A stretch of 56,607 nt of DNA, from the NCBI RefSeq assembly GCF_001625595.1, contig NZ_AUXT01000186.1, forward strand, positions 1 through 56,607, written 5' to 3'. This DNA comes from Pseudoalteromonas luteoviolacea NCIMB 1942 (lineage in GTDB: Bacteria; Pseudomonadota; Gammaproteobacteria; Enterobacterales; Alteromonadaceae). The notes below the pieces were generated by a model, which saw only the letters and a program-made list of their open reading frames with translations, did no database searches and was not told the DNA's origin. Both the position numbers and the translations under genes were made by a program. This document shows positions 27,079-35,805 of the stretch, one piece after another; the stretch's first letter is position 1; every line of letters begins with the position of its first letter.

Positions 27079-29412
27079 ATGAGCAACATCTCAGCTCGTT
27101 TAGCCCAGGAGCTAAATGCCTCAGAGCAGCAAGTGCTGGCAGCCACCACATTGTTAGATGAGGGCGCAACTGTACCGTTTATCGCCCGATATCGTAAAGA
27201 AGTGACCGGTGGATTAGATGACTCCCAACTACGTTTGCTAGAACAGAGACTTTCTTATCTTCGTGAGTTAGAAGATCGACGCGCCTTCATCATAAAGACC
27301 ATTGAAGAACAAGGTAAACTCACCTCCCAGTTGTCCAATGATATCGCCACAGCAGCAAGCAAAACTGAACTTGAAGATTTATACCTGCCGTATAAACCTA
27401 AGCGCCGTACGAAAGGTCAAATAGCAATCGAGGCGGGGCTTGAGCCACTGGCAGATCAGTTATTTGCAGACCCCAATTTATATCCAAATCAGTTAGCCGA
27501 AGATTTTATCAATGCTGATGCTGGTTTTGCTGACATCAAAAGTGTTTTGGAAGGCGCCAAGTTTATCCTGATGGAACGCTTCGCTGAAGATGCAAAATTG
27601 CTCGCAAAATTTAGACGCCATATTACAGACAGTGCACAGCTACAAAGTACAGTCATCGCTGGTCAAGAAGATAATGGCAGTAAATACAGGGATTACTTCG
27701 AACATAATGAATTACTTAGTAAAGTACCTTCGCACCGTGCGCTGGCAATGCTTCGCGCTCGCAATGAAGGTATTTTGCAGCTAACCATCAATCCTGAGCC
27801 AACAGCAGAAGACCATCCGCAATTTTGCGCCCAAATGATCGCTGATCATTACGGCTTATCTGTTTCAGGTTCGCCAGCCAGTGAATGGCTTATGACGGTT
27901 GTTCAGTGGGCATGGAAAATTAAACTCTCTTTACACCTAGAAAATGAATTTTTAGGCTCACTTAGAGAAAAAGCAGAAAATGGGGCCATTGACGTTTTTG
28001 CCAAAAACTTGAAAGACTTGCTCATGGCTGCGCCTGCGGGTCCAAAAGTGACAATGGGGATCGATCCAGGTCTTAGAACTGGGTGTAAAATCGCGATTGT
28101 CGATGCTACAGGTAAATTATTATCAACAACGACAATCTACCCTCATGCGCCACAAAACCATTGGGATAAATCGATTCGCACTATTGAGCAGTTAAGCCGT
28201 CAACATAAAGTGCAACTCATTGCTATTGGAAACGGCACCGCTTCTCGCGAAACCGATAAACTGGCGGCCGAGGTCCTAAAGTCAGCATCAGATCTTAGCC
28301 TGACAAAAATCATGGTAAGTGAAGCAGGAGCTTCTGTTTATTCGGCGTCTGAATTTGCAGCCAATGAATTTCCAGACCTTGATGTTTCGTTACGCGGTGC
28401 AGTTTCTATCGCAAGACGACTACAAGATCCTTTGGCTGAATTGGTAAAAATCGAGCCTAAATCAATTGGTGTTGGTCAGTATCAACACGACGTTTCGCAA
28501 AGCCAACTTGGGCTAGCACTAACCGCAGTTGTAGAAGATTGTGTAAACTCTGTGGGTGTCGACGTAAACACTGCATCAGTTCCTTTGCTGACACGTGTGT
28601 CAGGCTTAAACAAAACACTGGCAAGCAACATTGTTAAATACCGCGATAGCAATGGCTCCTTCGCTAATCGTAAACAACTGAAAAAAGTGGAACGTCTAGG
28701 GCCAAAAGCATTTGAGCAAGCAGCTGGATTTTTGCGTATTCAAAATGGTGATGACCCACTAGATGCTTCTGCTGTTCACCCTGAAGCTTATCCTGTCGTA
28801 AAACAGATTTCTCAGTCTAAAGCGCTCGAAGTTCAAAGCCTCATAGCCAATAGCGAAGTGCTAAAACAGCTCACTCCTAGCGACTTTGTAGACGACAAGT
28901 TTGGTTTACCGACAGTTACCGATATTATTGGTGAGCTTGACAAGCCTGGAAGGGATCCTCGCCCTGAGTTTAAAACGGCTCAGTTTAAGGCTGGCGTCGA
29001 AAAGATCTCAGATTTGAAAGTCGGAATGATATTAGAAGGCGTCGTATCAAATGTTGCGAACTTTGGCGCTTTTGTTGATGTCGGTGTGCATCAGGATGGT
29101 TTAGTGCATATTTCAGCCATCACAGATAAATTTATCTCAGACCCACGTGAAGTGGTTAAAGCCGGCGATATAGTTAAGGTGAAAGTCATTGAGGTAGATG
29201 TAAACAGAAAGCGTATTAGTTTCACCATGCGCTTAAATGATGCAACGCCAGCGCAATCAGAGCAAAGTTCTGGCGGAAAACCCCAGACTAAAACATCCCA
29301 TAACCAAGGCCGTAAACAAGATCGCCGTGAAAACAAGGGCAATCGTCGCGACCAAGGAAATGCAGCGATGGGTAATGCGTTTGCCGAAGCATTTGCCAAA
29401 TTGAAAAAGTAA
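27079..29412 (+). CDS. tex: Tex/YhgF family RNA-binding transcription accessory protein
   Basis: This is a large cytoplasmic nucleic-acid-binding protein of 777 residues. The N-terminal Tex helical region (about 1-320) leads to a YqgF-like RNase H fold (about 327-450, [18 protein letters not shown]), tandem helix-hairpin-helix motifs (about 500-560) and an S1 domain (about 650-720, [21 protein letters not shown]). A basic Lys/Arg/Gln tail ends the protein. A clear GGATTTT-type leader precedes the ATG. It is followed by a strong terminator. Confidence 0.96.
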   Translation: MSNISARLAQELNASEQQVLAATTLLDEGATVPFIARYRKEVTGGLDDSQLRLLEQRLSYLRELEDRRAFIIKTIEEQGKLTSQLSNDIATAASKTELEDLYLPYKPKRRTKGQIAIEAGLEPLADQLFADPNLYPNQLAEDFINADAGFADIKSVLEGAKFILMERFAEDAKLLAKFRRHITDSAQLQSTVIAGQEDNGSKYRDYFEHNELLSKVPSHRALAMLRARNEGILQLTINPEPTAEDHPQFCAQMIADHYGLSVSGSPASEWLMTVVQWAWKIKLSLHLENEFLGSLREKAENGAIDVFAKNLKDLLMAAPAGPKVTMGIDPGLRTGCKIAIVDATGKLLSTTTIYPHAPQNHWDKSIRTIEQLSRQHKVQLIAIGNGTASRETDKLAAEVLKSASDLSLTKIMVSEAGASVYSASEFAANEFPDLDVSLRGAVSIARRLQDPLAELVKIEPKSIGVGQYQHDVSQSQLGLALTAVVEDCVNSVGVDVNTASVPLLTRVSGLNKTLASNIVKYRDSNGSFANRKQLKKVERLGPKAFEQAAGFLRIQNGDDPLDASAVHPEAYPVVKQISQSKALEVQSLIANSEVLKQLTPSDFVDDKFGLPTVTDIIGELDKPGRDPRPEFKTAQFKAGVEKISDLKVGMILEGVVSNVANFGAFVDVGVHQDGLVHISAITDKFISDPREVVKAGDIVKVKVIEVDVNRKRISFTMRLNDATPAQSEQSSGGKPQTKTSHNQGRKQDRRENKGNRRDQGNAAMGNAFAEAFAKLKK

Positions 29413-29425
29413 TGACATTGATGTG

Positions 29426-29452
29426 AAAAAGGAAGGCTTGCCTTCCTTTTTA
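29426..29452 (+). terminator. Bidirectional terminator between tex and the SprA-like gene
   Basis: A 7-bp core stem GGAAGGC/GCCTTCC with a two-base centre is flanked by A5 and T5 runs, which extend the pairing and give U-tracts in both directions. It serves tex and the convergent minus-strand gene pair. Confidence 0.88.
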
Positions 29453-29464
29453 ATTGACTACGAA

Positions 29465-30376
29465 TTAAACCGTCACAGACAGTTGTGCAACGTTCGTAGG
29501 GGAGGCTACTTGGTTATAAAAGCCTTCAACTCTTAATGCTCTTGACTCTACTTCAGGATCTCTCTCAATCGGTAAAGCCACCGCGAATGGATCTGCTTCC
29601 TGTTGGAGGCGTTTTCGTTCCAATACCGGTTGCTCAGATTCCGCGACGCCTTCTTCTGTTAAACGGCGGTTTTGAAATCCTTGCACCCGTCTAGGGGAGT
29701 CACTATTTTCGCCATCACCACTGATAGATTGCTTCGCGAGTTCAGCTTGAGCCGTCGCTATCTTTGAGGTGGCATCAGCAGCAATTGCACGATCCGCGCC
29801 TGAGGGCTCTGCAGGTGCTAACGCCGCAGCTCTTACTGTTTGCATTTTTTCGATGGTTTTCTGTGGCTCCCCTTCAATGGGTGCCACATCAATCATCACC
29901 TGACCACCTACCGCATAGTTATTACCGTCAGGCCCACGCTGGTAATCATAGCTAGGCGCACCTGCATACTGCCCCCCTACCCTTGCGTGTGCTTGTTCGT
30001 GTAAACGTACCTCGCGATCCCTATCTTTGAGCTCCATAATTTGTTGCTCATCTTGTTCCTGCTGAGCTTGCTCACGCTCGTCAACGTCTTCCTCGTTGCG
30101 CTCTTGCCCTTGCTGCTCAGCAGTCTCTTCCTCATTACCCTCTTTTATTGTTTTATTTTCTTTAAGCTGGCCTGTTGAGTCATAGGTATCTTGACTGTCG
30201 TCTTGTGCACCACGAGACTTATCATTATCTTGAAGGGATTTATTCTCTGTGGATGAAGGCGCCACTGCCGCAGGTTTTGGGATAACCTCACGCAGCTCGT
30301 TATCGCGCCTAGCCGTTTCGGTATAGACGTTTGCAGTGTTTAAGTTTATCGCCGGTTGTGGCGTAACTATATTCAT
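29465..30376 (-). CDS. SprA-like putative metalloprotease (CJM1_0395-type family)
   Basis: This 303-residue protein lacks a signal peptide. The N-terminal 120 residues are low-complexity and very rich in Glu and Gln (about 80-118). The conserved core (about 118-215) begins LKDRDREVRLHEQAHARVGG, with a zinc-type HEQAH motif at 126-130, then YAGAPSYDYQRGPDGNNYAVGG and VRAAALAPAEPSGADRAIAA. These match the SprA-related family as I remember it, whose members are predicted metallopeptidases of unknown substrate. It starts 2 nt after the small flagellar-rod-like gene, so the two are one operon. Confidence 0.82.
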   Translation of the reverse strand: MNIVTPQPAINLNTANVYTETARRDNELREVIPKPAAVAPSSTENKSLQDNDKSRGAQDDSQDTYDSTGQLKENKTIKEGNEEETAEQQGQERNEEDVDEREQAQQEQDEQQIMELKDRDREVRLHEQAHARVGGQYAGAPSYDYQRGPDGNNYAVGGQVMIDVAPIEGEPQKTIEKMQTVRAAALAPAEPSGADRAIAADATSKIATAQAELAKQSISGDGENSDSPRRVQGFQNRRLTEEGVAESEQPVLERKRLQQEADPFAVALPIERDPEVESRALRVEGFYNQVASPTNVAQLSVTV

Positions 30377-30378
30377 TA

Positions 30379-30687
30379 CTACACTTTGATATCAACTAAA
30401 GTACCAAGCACTTCATCTGCTGTCTGAATAGTTTGTGCGTTTGCTTTCGCGTTGAATTCTTCAACTCTCAAATTCACCAACGACTCGTCAATTCTAGGAG
30501 GTTGAGAAACTGGTGCTGTAACCGCTTCCTCAGGGCGTGCTGCCTGCAGCTGACGCTGCTGAGCCAATTGCTCATCACTCTGCTGTTCAACGGTGGCACG
30601 GTTTATATCAGCTGTCGCGCGCTCAATATTTTGTTGAGCTCGATTAAAGCCTTCAACGCCAGCGTTAAGAACGTCTCCGATAGGCAT
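30379..30687 (-). CDS. Mini flagellar-rod/hook-like protein (D0-only architecture)
   Basis: This 102-residue protein resembles the two ends of flagellar axial proteins joined without the middle. The N-terminal GFNRAQQNIERATADINRAT recalls the D0 helix of rod and hook proteins. The C-terminal VNLRVEEFNAKANAQTIQTADEVLGTLVDIKV is very close to the C-terminal helix of FlgE, FlgG and FlgC. A Gln/Ala-rich linker (about 35-65) replaces the body. It has no signal peptide, as expected for type III export substrates. No flagellar operon is nearby, and it is followed after 2 nt by the SprA-like gene. Its role is unknown. Confidence 0.75.
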   Translation of the reverse strand: MPIGDVLNAGVEGFNRAQQNIERATADINRATVEQQSDEQLAQQRQLQAARPEEAVTAPVSQPPRIDESLVNLRVEEFNAKANAQTIQTADEVLGTLVDIKV

Positions 30688-30748
30688 AACTTACTCCTAA
30701 TTAAAATTTCACTAAGCTAATTATTGCTCATAATATATCCAAAATAAA

Positions 30749-30778
30749 GTAAAGGCGGCAAAAATTTGCCGCCTTTAC
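30749..30778 (-). terminator. Hairpin between bioH and the upstream minus-strand genes
   Basis: Perfect 14-bp arms (30749-30762 with 30765-30778) are built on GGCGGC/GCCGCC. On the minus strand the stem lies 13 nt past the bioH stop and is followed by a T-rich stretch, so it is a probable terminator of bioH. It also insulates the rod-like gene further along the strand. Confidence 0.85.
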
Positions 30779-30790
30779 AGTGAATAATTT

Positions 30791-31528
30791 TTAAAGGACT
30801 GATTTTAGGTAAGTAATAAATTCTTGACGATGTGAAATAAAAGGAGCATGTGATGCTTTTGGCAAAATTTTATAGCTAAAATCCCCATTTAATTTGCTCA
30901 ATTCATCCACAACTTGTATCGGGACAAGTGCATCTAAACGGCCAAAAATACCTGTTATTGGGCATGTTATATTGCTGAACTCATGCCTTAAGTCAGCGTT
31001 TTGCAAAATGTCTAACCCTGCATTCAATGCAATATCTGAAGGCTCAGGTGCTTGTAACAGTAAGGCCTTAATTTGTTTAATATCAGCTTTAGCATGCTCA
31101 CTGCCCATCGCTTGTATCGCCAAAAAGCGTTCAATTGTTTTACGGCTATCTTTGGCTAGTTGTACTTTAAACTGTGCTAGCACATCAGGCTTAATGCCTG
31201 GCCAAATACCCGAATCGCAAAACTGAACATTTGACGAAACCAACACTAAGCTTGACACTTTTTCTGGTCTCTTAGCCGCCAATTTCGTCGCGACTAAGCC
31301 GCCTAATGACCAACCAATTACAATACTATTAGGCTGAATAAGTTTGTCGATACTGTCTATCACAGAATCTAAGTCATATTGCGTTTCAGGTAATGATTCA
31401 CCACCAAACCCAGGGAGATTTAATGCACGTACAGGTCGATTCAACTCAACTGCAAGCTCCGCTTCTATTAATTGCCAAACTTGCTTGTTCATACCCCAAC
31501 CGTGCAACAGCACAACTTCATTTTGCAT
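30791..31528 (-). CDS. bioH: Pimeloyl-ACP methyl ester carboxylesterase
   Basis: It releases pimeloyl-ACP from its methyl ester, ending the pimelate stage of biotin synthesis. This alpha/beta hydrolase has 245 residues from ATG 31528. It shows an oxyanion region LLHGWGMN, the nucleophile Ser74 in GWSLGG, an acid Asp in GRLDALVP and His in ASHAPFISH. The frame extends 15 codons further upstream, but the homologous start is MQNEVVLLHGWG. It is divergent from comF with 57 nt between starts, the same pairing as in E. coli. Confidence 0.92.
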   Translation of the reverse strand: MQNEVVLLHGWGMNKQVWQLIEAELAVELNRPVRALNLPGFGGESLPETQYDLDSVIDSIDKLIQPNSIVIGWSLGGLVATKLAAKRPEKVSSLVLVSSNVQFCDSGIWPGIKPDVLAQFKVQLAKDSRKTIERFLAIQAMGSEHAKADIKQIKALLLQAPEPSDIALNAGLDILQNADLRHEFSNITCPITGIFGRLDALVPIQVVDELSKLNGDFSYKILPKASHAPFISHRQEFITYLKSVL

Positions 31529-31585
31529 ATTTTTAAACCTAGAGCCAAAATTAGCGCTATGATAGCGACTCAAGGAATGAAAGCA

Positions 31586-32263
31586 ATGTCACTGCAACGC
31601 TCACTTAGAAATGGACTGTTTCCCTCATGCTGCCAATTGTGCCAAACGCCAATTAAAGAAACAGGCTTATGTCACATTTGTCATGCTTCTTTACCACTTT
31701 TTCCCAACTCACAAATTGACCTATTTGCACGACCAGACATAGATCGAATGTTTCATTTACCTTATTGCGATGGTTTGTCTGCTTGTGGTTGGTATCAAGG
31801 TGCTTTAGCGCAATGGCTTAAGCAAGTAAAATACAACAATAGTCGGGTTGCGATGAAAGTACTCCGTCAAATTATCACAACTCATTGGCATCGCTTAAAT
31901 TTTGAAAGCCAAGTAGATATAGATGCTTGCATACTTGTTCCCGTAGCGAAAACTAGACTTATTTTTAGAGGCTACAATCAGGTCTATCAAACATGGGCTC
32001 CATTACTTAAACAGGTTAACCTACCTATTATCGATGTTATTGGAAAGCATTCCGCCCCATCACAAGTTACAATGCAAAAGTTAGCAAGGAAACAAAGTGT
32101 ACAGCAGGCATACTTTCTCAAACACAAGTTAACGCATAAACGTATTCTTTTGATTGATGATGTGATTACAACAGGCGCAACCATCAATCACATCTCAGCT
32201 TTGTGCAAAGAAGCAGGCGCGACCCAGGTCTGGGCATTTGCAACCTGCTTGACCGAAACTTAG
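31586..32263 (+). CDS. comF: ComF/GntX family phosphoribosyltransferase-like protein
   Basis: This 225-residue protein has an N-terminal zinc finger (Cys16-Cys19 and Cys29-Cys32) and a phosphoribosyltransferase fold with the PRPP-loop motif ILLIDDVITTGAT near residue 190. Homologs support DNA uptake (ComF) or growth on gluconate-type substrates (GntX). I choose ATG 31586 because AAGGA lies 9 nt upstream; ATG 31559 and 31577 are alternatives without a usable site. It is divergent from bioH, and nfuA lies further along, as in E. coli. Confidence 0.88.
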   Translation: MSLQRSLRNGLFPSCCQLCQTPIKETGLCHICHASLPLFPNSQIDLFARPDIDRMFHLPYCDGLSACGWYQGALAQWLKQVKYNNSRVAMKVLRQIITTHWHRLNFESQVDIDACILVPVAKTRLIFRGYNQVYQTWAPLLKQVNLPIIDVIGKHSAPSQVTMQKLARKQSVQQAYFLKHKLTHKRILLIDDVITTGATINHISALCKEAGATQVWAFATCLTET

Positions 32264-32265
32264 CG

Positions 32266-34800
32266 CTACTTTAATGCATCAGCAAAAAACAATGCGTTGT
32301 TAATTAACTTACTTGTCCCATACCAATACCCTCTAAATACGGGATTGTCTGTCATAGCTATGGCAATGCCTTTGCCGTATTCATCTGCAATTAACACGCT
32401 ACTAGTAGCTATTTGTTTTACATTACGCTGATCTGCATAACCAGATAATAAGGGGCTGTTAGTATATTTAAGAACACTGGTGAAAGGTGCGCCATTTTGT
32501 TTCATCACCCAAGTGCTGTTTTTGAAAACGGGCAGGATTTCATCTTCCAGACCAAAAGCTAGCGGGTGTGATAGATCTGCTCGTGCATTGAATATAGCAC
32601 CAGCTATACGTTGTTTAGCTGCCAACTCTTCACGGGCTGAGAATGGCATATCTTTTGTCTCAAATTGCGCTCGCATTTCCTTTTTGGAAATGGTTTCGAC
32701 ATTCAATAACTGCTGTTCCACCAGCCATTGAGCCCCCCGTTTGTGGCCCCAAATAACGCCACCTTTTTTCACCCAAGATAAAATTGCCGTCTTAGCATGC
32801 TTATTCAAGCCACGATAGTTCCCATCTACCATAACAATATGGGTGTAGCGCGCTAAATTAGCTCTCGCTAACCGGCGTTGCTCTATAATGGTCGGTGCAA
32901 TACCTAAATGCCTATCTAAGTGATACCACATCTCACCCACTTCGTACTGGCTGGTTCCCTCTCCTCCCACCAGCAGAACTTTAGGCTGTTTTAATGGCAC
33001 CATTAGTCTGGATCCTAAATCAATCCCCTGAGCAGTTAGTCCGCTGCGAATAGCAAAAACTTCTATTGAGTAATCCGCAAGCGCCTCAGATAATAAAGTT
33101 TGCCAACTCGCGTTACTTTGTACACCTGCAGGAATAACCACAGTACCCGGTGCAAACGTCTGCTCGCTTTGACTAGTCCGGGCCGAGAATGACTGCAAAG
33201 CCACGCGTGCCTCGATACCCGCTGACAACAATTGATTTAATAGCTTTGGAGCCAAATAGTCATCCCAAGAAAAAGCATACGCATAAGCCCCTTCTTGAAG
33301 TACTCCGTTGCGCCCCTTTGGCTTTATTTTTCTCTGCTCTTCAGAAGTTTTTAGCCCCCACCGGCTTTTTATTGGCGCAAAGTTTAAGTCAAATGCGTAC
33401 GGTAGTGTCCATCCCGATACATCGTAAAAAGTATTGTCTTCAAAGTTTGTTTGTGTTGAAAATACGGCTTTAACTAGGCGATACTGCGGCTGTGCCAAAG
33501 GCACAAAAATATCACCGGGTTGATAAGTTCTTCCTGCGACTTTAACGGTTTTAGTTATATCGTAAGCATAAATTTGGTGATGATTTAATAACTCAATAAA
33601 AGATTCAAAGCGAGACAAGTCTTTGCCTTTGGCTACCACATACCCCTTAATATCTTCTTTATCCGCAAGTTTAAGGGCATCAAGATAAAAACCTTGTTGA
33701 TAAACCTGCAGTGTATCTTTGTGCTCCAGTACACCTTTGAATGTTGATAAAGATGTCAACAGCTGGTTTTTAATCGTGCGATGAAAGTACAAGTCTCCAT
33801 TAATTGACTCTTGTACATGACCTCGGCTGCTCGCTTGTTCAAACAAAATTCCCACAGCACCATTAATATCAGGGTATGTTGAGCCTTTGCCAACATAGAA
33901 ATCATCAAAGCTTTCTTGTGTGAAATACAACTGCTTTTCTTTATCTAACGTCTTGGCGTGATACTCAGCCAATTGATGGGTTAGCGCTTGATTTTGCGTA
34001 GGTGTGATTGGGTGAGTCCGGCTAGGAATACCCGGCTGAAAGAAATAACTACTATTGGTGCCCATTTCGTGAAAGTCAGTCAACACGGTTGGCTTCCAAC
34101 GGTGAAATTGCACAACACGAGCTTTAGATTCTGGGTGTTGGAGTAATAACCAATCACGATTAAGATCAAACCAATAATGATTAGTGCGCGATGACGGCCA
34201 AGCCTCTACATGCTCACGATGAGCAGGATCTGCTGAGAGCGTCTTGCCTCTGTTGCTATTTGCCCAATGAGCGAATCTAGCTAAACCATCTGGGTTTAAT
34301 GCTGGGTCTAGTAGGATAACGTTGTTCTCTAACAGTTTATTGATCTCGTCGCCCTGCGCTGCGGCTAGGTAATACGCTAACAACAATGCTGCATTGCTGC
34401 CTGAAGGTTCATTGCCATGCACACTGTAACCCATCCAAATAATATTTGGTGATGTGCTGCGGTCCTTTTTTATACTTAAGCTCGACAGGTGCGCTTGTCT
34501 TATTTGCTCTAACTTACCTTGGTTATTCTCGGTGGTAATAGCAAGCAAAAGTAAAGGTCGACGTTCATGACTATAGCCAATCGTTGAAATGCTCATTCTA
34601 GGGCTTTGCTCCGCAAGCAAAGTTAGGTAATTCACCAACTGATCATGCCTAACATGCCACTCTCCAACTTCATAACCAAGCACTTCACTGGGTTTCGTGA
34701 TTCGTTGGTCAAACTTAGTGTCTGCGGAAAAGTAGTAACTAAGAGGCTTAGCTTGGCTTTGAAATATCAACAACCCAAGCAAGAACAAGGTGATTTTCAT
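32266..34800 (-). CDS. Secreted M14-family zinc carboxypeptidase, large form
   Basis: This exported protein of 844 residues has a signal peptide (about 1-17, ending SQA). The peptidase domain carries His128-X-X-Glu131 in YSVHGNEPSG, a third zinc-ligand region in VLTDFHEMGTN, and a Glu-rich catalytic stretch in GILFEQASSRG. The C-terminal half (about 380-844) holds an immunoglobulin-like part and a glutamine-amidotransferase-like region that may be regulatory or structural. Long M14 proteins of this kind are common in marine Alteromonadales and suit degradation of external peptides. The gene converges on comF with no terminator in between. Confidence 0.9.
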   Translation of the reverse strand: MKITLFLLGLLIFQSQAKPLSYYFSADTKFDQRITKPSEVLGYEVGEWHVRHDQLVNYLTLLAEQSPRMSISTIGYSHERRPLLLLAITTENNQGKLEQIRQAHLSSLSIKKDRSTSPNIIWMGYSVHGNEPSGSNAALLLAYYLAAAQGDEINKLLENNVILLDPALNPDGLARFAHWANSNRGKTLSADPAHREHVEAWPSSRTNHYWFDLNRDWLLLQHPESKARVVQFHRWKPTVLTDFHEMGTNSSYFFQPGIPSRTHPITPTQNQALTHQLAEYHAKTLDKEKQLYFTQESFDDFYVGKGSTYPDINGAVGILFEQASSRGHVQESINGDLYFHRTIKNQLLTSLSTFKGVLEHKDTLQVYQQGFYLDALKLADKEDIKGYVVAKGKDLSRFESFIELLNHHQIYAYDITKTVKVAGRTYQPGDIFVPLAQPQYRLVKAVFSTQTNFEDNTFYDVSGWTLPYAFDLNFAPIKSRWGLKTSEEQRKIKPKGRNGVLQEGAYAYAFSWDDYLAPKLLNQLLSAGIEARVALQSFSARTSQSEQTFAPGTVVIPAGVQSNASWQTLLSEALADYSIEVFAIRSGLTAQGIDLGSRLMVPLKQPKVLLVGGEGTSQYEVGEMWYHLDRHLGIAPTIIEQRRLARANLARYTHIVMVDGNYRGLNKHAKTAILSWVKKGGVIWGHKRGAQWLVEQQLLNVETISKKEMRAQFETKDMPFSAREELAAKQRIAGAIFNARADLSHPLAFGLEDEILPVFKNSTWVMKQNGAPFTSVLKYTNSPLLSGYADQRNVKQIATSSVLIADEYGKGIAIAMTDNPVFRGYWYGTSKLINNALFFADALK

Positions 34801-34910
34801 ATCAACTCCGTCTTTTTAATCTTACCCTTAAGCTACCAAGTCGTACTGTTTAGCAGCAAATTTTTACGCCCAACACTAGCTACAACAGGATGAGCGGAGT
34901 ATCATAGGAA

Positions 34911-34935
34911 GTAACCGAGTAATTTAGTCAAGTAT
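34911..34935 (+). promoter_or_regulatory. IscR type 1-like binding site upstream of nfuA
   Basis: These 25 bp fit the E. coli type 1 IscR consensus at 22 of 25 positions by my count. The diagnostic TAGTC half and TAT end are intact, and the mismatches are at the outer A, one S position and the C of the left GACT. The site ends only 9 nt before the nfuA ATG, so bound IscR would sit on the start region. IscR control of iron-sulfur biogenesis genes is well known; its use here is inference. Confidence 0.65.
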
Positions 34936-34944
34936 AGCAAGATT

Positions 34945-35520
34945 ATGATCACAATTTCAGAATCCGCACAAACGCATTTTGCGAAACTTCTCAGCGATCA
35001 AGCTGAGGGAACCAGTATCCGAGTATTTGTCGTTAATCCAGGAACAGCACAAGCTGAGTGCGGCGTATCGTATTGCCCAGCAGATGCGGTTGAAGACACA
35101 GATCTTAGATTTAACTTTAATGGATTTGATGCCATTGTTGACGAAGAAAGCGCACCATTTCTAGATGAAGCTGAAATCGATTTTGTTACGGACAAAATGG
35201 GCAGCCAACTTACTTTGAAGGCACCAAATGCAAAGGCGAAAAAACTTAAAGATAATGCCTCACTAGAAGAGCGTGTGGAACACATGCTGGTTACTGATGT
35301 AAATCCACAACTGGCAAACCATGGCGGTCAGGTAAGCCTTGTAGAAATCACTGATGAGGGCATCGCAGTATTACAGTTTGGTGGGGGCTGTAACGGCTGT
35401 TCGATGATCGACGTCACGCTAAAAGAAGGCATCGAAAAAGAAATGGTTGCCAAGTTTGAAGAAATTACTGGCGTACGTGATATTACTGAACACGCTCATG
35501 GCGACCACTCTTATTACTAA
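34945..35520 (+). CDS. nfuA: Iron-sulfur carrier protein NfuA
   Basis: It carries and delivers 4Fe-4S clusters to target enzymes, especially under oxidative stress or iron limitation. The 191 residues contain a degenerate A-type N-terminal domain (about 1-95) and a Nfu domain with Cys149-X-X-Cys152 in GGGCNGCSM. The ending EHSYY is nearly identical to E. coli NfuA. The start is ATG 34945, matching MIRISDAAQ of E. coli. The ribosome site is weak, and an IscR-like site lies just upstream. It stands near bioH/comF, as in E. coli. Confidence 0.96.
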   Translation: MITISESAQTHFAKLLSDQAEGTSIRVFVVNPGTAQAECGVSYCPADAVEDTDLRFNFNGFDAIVDEESAPFLDEAEIDFVTDKMGSQLTLKAPNAKAKKLKDNASLEERVEHMLVTDVNPQLANHGGQVSLVEITDEGIAVLQFGGGCNGCSMIDVTLKEGIEKEMVAKFEEITGVRDITEHAHGDHSYY

Positions 35521-35529
35521 GACTTTGCT

Positions 35530-35805
35530 ATGTTCACACAATTAGTATATCGCTTGGGCTCGAACCCCAAGCGCAGCCTTAAGTTTTTTTTCACAGGTAT
35601 TGGCCTTTTTGTATCTGCAATGGGGCTATTCGCGCTGAGTAATTACTATGATCCCGCTTGGCGACTTGCTGGTTTAGCTGTGCTATTTCCAGCATTGGGT
35701 ATCGCTGGGTATGGTTACCTCGGTATCTTTGCTAATCGCTTTTCACAGGTTATTTCAGCAAGGCTTGCTGCCCGACGAGCCTTCGATAACGATAAATCAA
35801 AGTAA
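35530..35805 (+). CDS. Small inner-membrane protein of unknown function
   Basis: This 91-residue protein has two membrane helices (about 21-40 and 46-68), basic ends and the motif GYGYLGIFANRFSQ after the second helix. I do not recognise a named family. It is 9 nt downstream of nfuA and probably co-transcribed. Its last 56 nt overlap the end of the convergent MATE gene. Confidence 0.75.
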   Translation: MFTQLVYRLGSNPKRSLKFFFTGIGLFVSAMGLFALSNYYDPAWRLAGLAVLFPALGIAGYGYLGIFANRFSQVISARLAARRAFDNDKSK

